Assembly (NCBI RefSeq): GCF_040954645.1 | Contig: NC_092813.1 | Span: forward strand, 14,362,136-14,426,135 | Direction: 5' to 3' | DNA from: Diabrotica undecimpunctata | Lineage: Eukaryota > Arthropoda > Insecta > Coleoptera > Chrysomelidae | DNA length: 64,000 nucleotides | Shown here: positions 55,400-64,000 of the stretch, piece after piece | How the letters are laid out: every line of letters starts with the position of its first letter | Numbering within the stretch: position 1 is the first letter of the stretch | The notes under the pieces: model-generated | What the model saw: only the letters and a program-made list of their open reading frames with translations | Told to the model about the DNA's origin: nothing | Database searches by the model: none | Program-made: the position numbers and the translations under genes

Positions 55400-56885
55400 T
55401 GTGCATGTCTTAATAATTTTGTCCATAAATAGTGTTGGACTGTCTTAAGCCTTTATTGCAAACGTATCTGATGTTGTATTATTGCTAATTCCGGCTTTGT
55501 TGTTCTCATTGTACATTTCATTCTTAGTGACGTGTTGTCCATTCATTTTTCTCTTAGTATTTTCCATAGTTATGTCTTGAAACTTTATCGAAGGCTTTTT
55601 CTATGTTAAGAAATGCTACGTATATTTTCTTTTTCTCTTGCAGAGCTTTTTGTGTTATCTGGTTTAAAATAAATATATGAATGTGTATGCTCATACCACT
55701 TCTAAATCTACTTTGTGCTTCGTCTAATGCGTGTCAATCAATTGCGTGCGAATCAATTTTCTTAATCGTTTGACTATTATTTTTCCTAATAATTTCAAAC
55801 ATATACATAGTAACGTCAACCCTCTATAGTTATTATATTGTCCCCTATCCCATTTTTTTGTAGACAGGTGTTATGTGACACTTTCCAATCTACCGGTATA
55901 TTTTCATTTTTCCTTATTTTATTTATTATTTTTAGTAATATTTTTGTTCTCCATCTTTCAAATGTTTTTGTAATCTGTTGTTATTCTAGCCAATCTAGGA
56001 GCTTTTCCATACTATATTTTTAATGCTTCTTCTAGTTATTTCTCGTTTATTGAGTTTTCTGTCTATTATTTGTTCATTATTAATGTCATCTTGGGTTATA
56101 CCCGTTAGCAGTTGTTCGACGGGTTCTTTTCATCTTTTAACTACTATTTATTTTGTTTCTGTTATTAATTCTCCATTTGTACTTTTATTGTCGTATATTT
56201 CATGTTTTTTTGTGCTCTTATCATCTTCAGGGATCTGTAGAATAGCTTTTGGTTACCTTTGGTATCTTTTATACCATTTTATGGTATAAAATGGTATAAA
56301 ACCATTTGGTACCATTTTATCCCCGACTATTGTTTAATTGCCCCTTTTTTGCTGCTATTACCAATTATCTTTTTTCTTTCATTTTTATAGTGGCGGTAAT
56401 TCATATTTGTTTTGTTTTTCACATATTGTATCCACGCATTTGTCTTAACTTTTACTTGTTTTTTTATTTCGTCTTACCACCACGCTGTCTGTTTCTCTGT
56501 TTTGTCTTTTTATTTGTTTCGCTTACTTCCTTAGCTGCATCCAGTAGTAGCCTATTCTGGTATTTGTTCCATACGTTGTTTATATTATTATTGCCGTCCA
56601 TTTCTTTTATTGTTCCAATATTTTCTTTATTTCTTGGCTTATTTCAGGTCCTCTGTGTACTTTTCGTATCCATTCATTTTATTCTATCAATGCTTTCAAC
56701 TAATATACAGGCAATCATGAACTTTTCATTTCGACTTTGTACTTCTCTAGTATACATGTGGACTTTCTTGTATTTAAAAGTCTATTGTAGATTTCGTCTT
56801 TGATTTCTACCCTACTGTTTAAATCCCTTATGATGTATATTTCTCCTTTTAAAGCTTCTGTTGTAAGGGTTAACCCTCCCCAAAA
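55400..56885 (-). pseudogene. Non-LTR element relic: linker and RT fingers
   Basis: Minus strand: YKKVHMYTREVQSRNEKFMI (56770-56700), EISQEIKKILEQ (56640), a RNQ-rich linker, PVDWKVSHNTCLQKNGIGDN (55895-55835, the WKxxxIxPxxKKGD block), then frames with LRKLIRTQLID (55760-55730) and LNIEKAFDKVSRHNYGK (55605-55555), the FxDxxKAFDxVxR palm block. The catalytic YADD is not visible before 55400. Numerous stops in T-rich sequence make it an old copy. Confidence 0.6.
56268..56325. repeat. TATACCATTTTA inverted/tandem repeat cluster
   Basis: TATACCATTTTATGGTATAA is a hairpin-forming palindrome followed by two further direct or inverted ACCATTT units (AATGGTATAA, ACCATTTGGTACCATTTTA). About 55 bp in total. 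Confidence 0.75.
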
Positions 56886-56903
56886 TGTGTCTTTGCTTTG
56901 TGA

Positions 56904-56945
56904 CTAGAAAAGACCTCACTTGAGCGCACTTTTTTCCCGTGCATG
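56904..56945 (-). repeat. Inverted satellite fragment at the array border
   Basis: AAAAGACCTCACTTGAGCGC followed by ACTTTTTTCCCGTGCATGC is the reverse complement of the conserved satellite core (GCAGGAAAAAAGTACGCCCA and AGTGAGGTCTTTTCT), with about five mismatches. It lies about 240 bp outside the first direct repeat unit. Confidence 0.8.
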
Positions 56946-57179
56946 CTTGTAATCAGGTACACTTTTTTCTTCTCCTACACCGCGGTCTTCCTTGCACCTA
57001 TAAAAAAGTCAATCTTGCTCGTCCCTTGGTGCGTGGTTTGCCACAAATTTTCCTCATGTTTTCTACGAATTTCTCTCCTACATACATTGTAAATATACTA
57101 CTACTACTTTCATACATAAAAATTAGGATGTTTTGAGTGTAAATATCGATATTACAGAAAATTTTACCCACATCTTAGA
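56946..57179. other. Transition between retroelement relic and satellite
   Basis: A short stretch ending with AAGGTAAAGTTTACTTTTTT, which is the beginning of the satellite unit. Before that the sequence is unassigned. Confidence 0.5.
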
Positions 57180-60100
57180 AAATTTAAGGTAAAGTTTACT
57201 TTTTTTTATTTGTAATATATAACAAATCAGAACGTTGATTAAGTAGAGGAAATGTTTCAAGACCAGCGTCAAAATATCATGGTTTATTTGCATTTACATT
57301 TTCATCAATTTGGGTGTGACTTTTATTAATTAATCTCATACCTCTTTTGGTGAAGTATGTGAAAGTAGTTATCATCTTTTAAAAGAAAAACTTTTGATTA
57401 TTAACCGCATTATTTATACAATTTGAACTTTTTTATTTTAATACTATGTTAAGCAATTTTACATCTATACCTTTTTTATTACACATGTTAAATGTTTTCT
57501 ACATCTATCGTTTGTTATATATAATATGTTAAGACAACTTCTTTATAGCATAAAAGAAGAATATTAAGTACAAAAGATTTACCGATCTCGACAAGAGGCG
57601 GAGCGCTTGAAACAAGCGTGGCCTACAACTCAAGCATTCGCAGGAAAAAAGTACGCCAAGTGAGGTCTTTTCTACTACTTCTAGTACGTTTAATTACATA
57701 AAATGTTAACCATATCCTAACAACATTTAAGGTAAGGATCGATTTTTTTTATTTGTAATATACGACAAACCAGAACACTGATTAAGCAGAGGAAATGTTT
57801 ATGTCCAACGTCGAAATATCATGGTTTATTTGCTTTTACATTTTCATCAATTTGGGTGTGATATTTTTTAACTAATATCTTGCGAATTTTGGTGAAATTA
57901 TGTGAAAGTAGTTATCATCTTATGAAGAAAAACTTCTGATTATTAACCGCATGATTTATAAAATTTAAACTTTTTTATTTTAATACTACGTTAAGCAATT
58001 TTACATCTATACCTTTTTTATTACACATGTTAAATGTTTTCTACATCTATCGTTTGTTATATATAATATGTTAAAACCACTTCTTTATAGCATAAACGAA
58101 GAATATTAATTACAAAAGATTTACCGATCTCGACAAGAGGCGGGGCGCTTCAAACAAGTGTGGCCTACAACTGAAGCATTCGCAGGAAAAAAGTCAGCCC
58201 AAGTGAGGTCGTTTCTACTACTTCTCTTACGTTTAATTACATAAAATGTTAGCCATATCCTAACAACATTTAAGGTAAGGATTTTTTTTTCTATTTGTAA
58301 TATATGACAAACCAGAACACTGATTAACCAGAGGAAATGTTTATGTCCAGTGTCGAAATATCATGGTTTATTTGCTTTTACATTTTCATCAACTTGGGTG
58401 TAATATTTTTTAAATAATATTTTGCCCATTTTGGTGAAAGTATGTGAAAGTAGTTATCATCTTATGAAGAAAAATTTCTGATTATTAACTGCATGATTTA
58501 TAAAATTTAAACTTTTTTATTTTAATACTATGTTAAGCAATTTTACATCTATACCTTTTTTATTACACATGTTAAATGTTTTCTACATCTATCATGTGTG
58601 ATACATAATGTGTTTAGACAACTTTTTTATAGCATAAAAAAAGAATATTAAGTACAAAAGATTTACCGGTCTCGACAAGAGGCGGAGCGCTTCAAACAAG
58701 CGTGGCCTACAACTGAAGCATTCGCAGGAAAAAAGTCAGCCCAAGTGAGGTCTTTTCTACTACTTCTAGTACGTTTAATTACATAAAATGTTAGCCATAT
58801 CCTAACAACATTTAAGTAAAGGTTTACTTTTTTTATTTGTGATATATGACAAACCAGAACATTGATTAAGCAGAGGAAATGTTTATGTCCAGAGTCGAAA
58901 TATCATGGTTTATTTGCTTTTACATTTTCATCAATTTGGGTGTGACTTTTTTTAAATAATGTCAAGCCCCTTTTGGTGAAGTATGTGAAAGTAGTTATCT
59001 TTTTATGAAGAAAAACTTTTTATTATTAACCGCATGATTTATACAATTTAAAATTTTTGATTTTAATATTAAGTTAAGCAATTTTACATCTATACCTTTT
59101 TTATTACACATGTTAAATGTTTTTTTCATCTATCATGTGTGATACATAATGTGTTTAGACAACTTTTTTATAGCATAAAAGAAGAATATTAAGTACAAAA
59201 GATTTACCGGTCTCGACAAGAGGCGGAGCGATTCAAACAAGCGTGGCCTACAACTGAAGCATTCGCAGGAAAAAAGTCAGCCCAAGTGAGGTCTTTTCTA
59301 CTACTTCTAGTACGTTTAATTACATAAAATGTTAGCCATATCCTAACAACATTTAAGGTAAGGTTTACTTTTTTTATTTGTGATATATGACAAACCAGAA
59401 CATTGATTAAGCAGAGGAAATGTTTATGTCCAGAGTCGAAATATCATGGTTTATAAGCATCCCTTTTTTATTACACATATTAAATGTTTTCTACATCTAT
59501 CGTTTGTTATATTTAATATGTTTAGACAACTTATTTATAGCATAAAAGAAGAATATTAAGTACAAAAGATTTACCGATCTCGACAAGAGGCAGGGCGCTT
59601 CAAACAAGTGTGGCCTACAACTCAAGCATCCGCAGGAAAAAAGTACGCCCAAGTGAAGTCTTTTCTACTACTTCAAGTACGTTTAATTACAAAAAAGGTT
59701 AGCCATATCCTAACAACATTTAAGGTAAGGTTTGCTTTTTTTATTTGTAATATATGACAAACCAGAACATTGATTAAGCAGAGGAAATGTTTATGTCCAG
59801 CGTCGAAATATCACGGTTTATTTACTTTTACATTTTCATCAATTTGGGTGTGACTTTTTTTAAATAATGTCAAGCCCCTTTTGGTGAAGTATGTAAAAGT
59901 AGTTATCTTTTTATGAAGAAAAACTTTTTATTATTAACCGCATGATTTATACAATTTAAAATTTTTGATTTTAATATTAAGTTAAGCAATTTTACATTTA
60001 TAGCTTTTTTAATACACATGGTAAATGTTTTCTACATCTATCAAATGTGATATATAATATGTTCAGACAACTTTTCTATAGCATAAAAAAGAATATAATT

Positions 60101-63100
60101 AGGTACAAGAGATTTACCGATCTCGAAAAGAGGCGGGGCGCTTCACACAAGCATGGTCTACAACTCAAACATTCGGAGGAAAAAATCCGCCCAAGTGAGG
60201 TCTTTTCTACTACTTCTAGTACGTTTAATTACGTAAAAGGTTAGCCATAACCTAACAACATTTAAGGTATGGTTTACTTTTTTTTATTTGTAATATAGGA
60301 CAAACCAGAACATTGATTAAGCAGAGCAAATGTTTATGTCCAGCGTCGAAATATCATGGTTTATTTGCTTTTACATTTTCATCAATTTGGGTGTGATTTT
60401 TTTTAATTAATATTATCCCCTTTTTGGTGTGAAGTATGTGAAAGTAGTTATCATCTTATGAAAAAAACTTTTGATTATTAACCGCGTTATTTATACAATT
60501 TAAACTTTTTTATTTTAATACTATGTTAAGCAATTTTACATCTATCCCTTTTTTATTACACATATTAAATGTTTTCTACATCTATCGTTTGTTATATTTG
60601 ATATGTTTAGACAACTTATTTATAGCATAAAAGAAGAATATTAAGTACAAAAGATTTACCGATCTCGACAAGAGGCAGGGCGCTTCAAACAAGTGTTGCC
60701 TACAACTCAAGCATCCGCAGGAAAAAAGTACGCCCAAGTGAAGTCTTTTCTACTACTTCTAGTACGTTTAATTACAAAAAAGGTTAGCCATAACCTAACA
60801 ACATTTAAGGTAAGGTTTACTTTTTTTATTTGTAATATAGGACAAACCAGAACATTGATTAAGCAGAGCAAGTGAAAGTAGTTATCTTTTTATGAAGAAA
60901 AACTTTTTATTATTAACCGCATGATTTATACAATTTAAAATTTTTGATTTTAATATTAAGTTAAGCAATTTTACATTTATAGCTTTTTTAATACACATGG
61001 TAAATGTTTTTTACATCTATCAAATGTGATATATAATATGTTCAGACAACTTTTCTATAGCATAAAAAAGAATATAATTAGGTACAAGAGATTTACCGAT
61101 CTCGAAAAGAGGCGGGGCGCTTGACACAAGCATGGTCTACAACTCAAACATTCGGAGGAAAAAATCCGCCCAAGTGAGGTCTTTTCTACTACTTCTAGTA
61201 CGTTTAATTACGTAAAACGTTAGCCATAACCTAACAACATTTAAGGTAAGGTTTACTTTTTTTATTTGTAATATAGGACAAACCAGAACATTGATTAAGC
61301 AGAGCAAATGTTTATGTCCAGCGTCGAAATGTCATGGTTTATTTGCTTTTACATTTTCATCAATTTGGGTGTGATTTTTTTTAATTAATATTATCCCCTT
61401 TTTGGTGAAGTATGTGAAAGTAGTTATCATCTTATGAAGAAAAACTTTTGATTATTAACCGCGTTATTTATACAATTTAAACTTTTTTATTTTAGTACTA
61501 TGTTAAGCAATTTTACTACATCTATCCCTTTTTTATTACACATATTAAATGTTTTCTACATCTATCGTTTGTTATATTTAATATGTTTAGACAACTTATT
61601 TATAGCATAAAAGAAGAATATTAAGTACAAAAGATTTACCGATCTCGACAAGAGGAAGGGCGCTTCAAACAAGTGTGGCCTACAACTCAAGCATCCGCAG
61701 GAAAAAAGTACGCCCAAGTGAAGTCTTTTCTACTACTTCTAGTACGTTTAATTACAAAAAAGGTTAGCCATATCCTAACAACATTTAAGGTAAGGTTTGC
61801 TTTTTTTATTTGTAATATATGACAAACCAGAACATTGATTAAGCAGAGGAAATGTTTATGTCCAGCGTCGAAATATCACGGTTTATTTACTTTTACATTT
61901 TCATCAATTTGGGTGTGACTTTTTTTAAATAATGTCAAGCCCCTTTTGGTGAAGTATGTGAAAGTAGTTATCTTTTTATGAAGAAAAACTTTTTATTATT
62001 AACCGCATGATTTATACAATTTAAAATTTTTGATTTTAATATTAAGTTAAGCAATTTTACATCTATACCTTTTTTATTACACATGTTAAATGTTTTCTAC
62101 ATCTATCATGTGTGATACATAATGTGTTTAGACAACTTTTTTATAGCATAAAAGAAGAATATTAAGTACAAAAGATTTACCGGTCTCGACAAGAGGCGGA
62201 GCGCTTCAAACAAGCGTGGCCTACAACTGAAGCATTCGCAGGAAAAAAGTCAGCCCAAGTGAGGTCTTTTCTACTACTTCTAGTACGTTTAATTACATAA
62301 AATGTTAGCCATATCCTAACAACATTTAAGGTAAGGTTTACTTTTTTTATTTGTGATATATGACAAACTAGAACATTGATTAAGCAGAGGAAATGTTTAT
62401 GTCCAGAGTCGAAATATCATGGTTTATTTGCTTTTACATTTTCATCAATTTGGGTGTGATTTTTTTTAATTAATATTATCCCCTTTTTGGTGAAGTATGT
62501 GAAAGTAGTTATCATCTTATGAAGAAAAACTTTTGATTATTAACCGCGTTATTTATACAATTTAAACTTTTTTATTTTAGTACTATGTTAAGCAATTTTA
62601 CATCTATCCCTTTTTTATTACACATGTTAAATGTTTTCTACATCTATCATGTGTGATACATAATGTGTTTAGACAACTTTTTTATAGCACAAAAGAAGAA
62701 TATTAAGTACAAAAGATTTACCGGTCTCGACAAGAGGCGGAGCGCTTCAAACAAGTGTGGCCTACAACTGAAGCATTCGCAGGAAAAAAGTCAGCCCAAG
62801 TGAGGTCTTTTCTACTACTTCTAGTACGTTTAATTACATAAAATGTTAGCCATATCCTAACAACATTTAAGGTAAGGTTTACTTTTTTTATTTGTGATAT
62901 ATGACAAACCAGAACATTGATTAAGCAGAGGAAATGTTTATGTCCAGAGTCGAAATATCATGGTTTATTTGCTTTTACATTTTCATCAATTTGGGTGTGA
63001 TTTTTTTTAATTAATATTATCCCCTTTTTGGTGAAGTATGTGAAAGTAGTTATCATCTTATGAAGAAAAACTTTTGATTATTAACCGCGTTATTTATACA

Positions 63101-64000
63101 ATTTAAACTTTTTTATTTTAGTACTATGTTAAGCAATTTTACATCTATCTCTTTTTTATTACACATATTAAATGTTTTCTACATCTATCGTTTGTTATAT
63201 TTAATATGTTAAGACAACTTATTTATAGCATAAAAGAAGAATATTAAGTACAAAAGATTTACCGATCTCGACAAGAGGAAGGGCGCTTCAAACAAGTGTG
63301 GCCTACAACTCAAGCATCCGCAGGAAAAAAGTACGCCCAAGTGAAGTCTTTTCTACTACTTCTAGTACGTTTAATTACAAAAAAGGTTAGCCATATCCTA
63401 ACAACATTTAAGGTAAGGTTTGCTTTTTTTATTTGTAATATATGACAAACCAGAACATTGATTAAGCAGAGGAAATGTTTATGTCCAGCGTCGAAATATC
63501 ACGGTTTATTTACTTTTACATTTTCATCAATTTGGGTGTGACTTTTTTTAAATAATGTCAAGCCCCTTTTGGTGAAGTATGTGAAAGTAGTTATCTTTTT
63601 ATGAAGAAAAACTTTTTATTATTAACCGCATGATTTATACAATTTAAAATTTTTGATTTTAATATTAAGTTAAGCAATTTTACATTTATAGCTTTTTTAA
63701 TACACATGGTAAATGTTTTCTACATCTATCAAATGTGATATATAATATGTTCAGACAACTTTTCTATAGCATAAAAAAGAATATAATTAGGTACAAGAGA
63801 TTTACCGATCTCGAAAAGAGGCGGGGCGCTTCACACAAGCATGGTCTACAACTCAAACATTCGGAGGAAAAAATCCGCCCAAGTGAGGTCTTTTCTACTA
63901 CTTCTAGTACGTTTAATTACGTAAAAGGTTAGCCATAACCTAACAACATTTAAGGTATGGTTTACTTTTTTTATTTGTAATATAGGACAAACCAGAACAT
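57180..64000 (+). repeat. ~541-bp satellite array, about 12.5 units, continuing past the right edge
   Basis: The motif GATTTACCG(A/G)TCTCGA recurs at about 57579, 58120, 58665, 59205, 59568, 60113, 60657, 61095, 61637, 62178, 62719, 63260 and 63803, giving a period of 540-545 bp except two shortened units (363 and 438 bp, from deletions near 59455 and 60870). Each unit has a GC-richer core of about 110 bp (CTCGACAAGAGGCGGAGCGC through AAGTGAGGTCTTTTCT) in AT-rich DNA. Three core subtypes recur as c-c-a-b-a-b-a-c-c-a-b, and 60047-60244 is identical in its frame to 63735-63932, so there is higher-order repetition. I see no gene, rRNA or pol III promoter. This could be pericentromeric or heterochromatic satellite. 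Confidence 0.93.

Noticed and set aside
56306..56803. 165-aa hydrophobic plus-strand ORF as a membrane protein
   Set aside because: It is the complement of an A-rich retroelement linker on the minus strand (for example the EISQEIKKILEQ block), which explains the Phe/Leu-rich translation.
60047..63932. Two identical 65-aa ORFs as a duplicated gene
   Set aside because: They are the same phase of a satellite subtype; the other monomers do not keep the frame open.
57180..64000. Satellite as a CRISPR array or rRNA/5S cluster
   Set aside because: Units are 541 bp with gradual variation, without short repeats and unique spacers; the core does not resemble rRNA, and no pol III internal promoter is evident.

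Overview
This 64-kb window is AT-rich eukaryotic DNA made almost entirely of transposable-element remains and satellite. I find no convincing host protein gene, no rRNA or tRNA, no CRISPR array and no prokaryotic feature. The mix of Jockey-like and RTE-like non-LTR retrotransposons, a Penelope-like element, Ty3/gypsy remnants, hAT, Tc1, mariner and piggyBac relics, long (AT)n tracts and a long tandem satellite suggests a large, repeat-rich arthropod genome, most likely an insect. A beetle is plausible but is a guess.

Layout. 0-1.5 kb: RTE-like endonuclease/RT running off the left edge. 1.85-5.7 kb: a Jockey-like element (minus strand) with the only intact large ORF (944 aa endonuclease-RT) and a broken gag ORF joined to it by a TAATG stop/start. 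5.7-14 kb: Jockey-like and RTE-like relics plus a Tc1 scrap. 14-16.2 kb: a broken hAT transposase. 18.2-19.4 kb: a Penelope GIY-YIG domain with a hammerhead-like 3' region. 19.4-26.1 kb: non-LTR RT relics that served as targets for two solo LTRs, a 675-bp long-TIR element, a 252-bp SINE-like insert and a 5'-truncated RTE 3' end, several with readable target-site duplications; a mariner relic also lies here. 27.5-31.2 kb: two degraded non-LTR elements. 32-35.5 kb: a gypsy pol relic and two odd ORFs. 37.4-41.3 kb: a segmental duplication with long (AT)n tracts and a foldback. 42-56.9 kb: gypsy gag/protease remnants, many RT relics, a second foldback, an internally deleted piggyBac-like element and a 283-bp near-triplication. 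57.2-64 kb: a ~541-bp satellite array with higher-order organisation that continues past the right edge.

The elements do not work together as a pathway. The window is a layered insertion record: conserved RT reading frames let the uninterrupted target be inferred, so exact insertion borders and target-site duplications can be read. The most interesting signals are the TAATG coupling site, three hammerhead-like motifs (one in a Penelope 3' region, two in foldbacks), the long-TIR foldback with a 9-bp duplication, the SINE-like insert, a microsatellite grown from RT codons, the hairpin-bordered triplication and the satellite. 'RTE-like' is used for relics with an APE endonuclease, a YADD-type RT and a GRPxxRWxDxL-type C terminus; clade assignment would need a tree.
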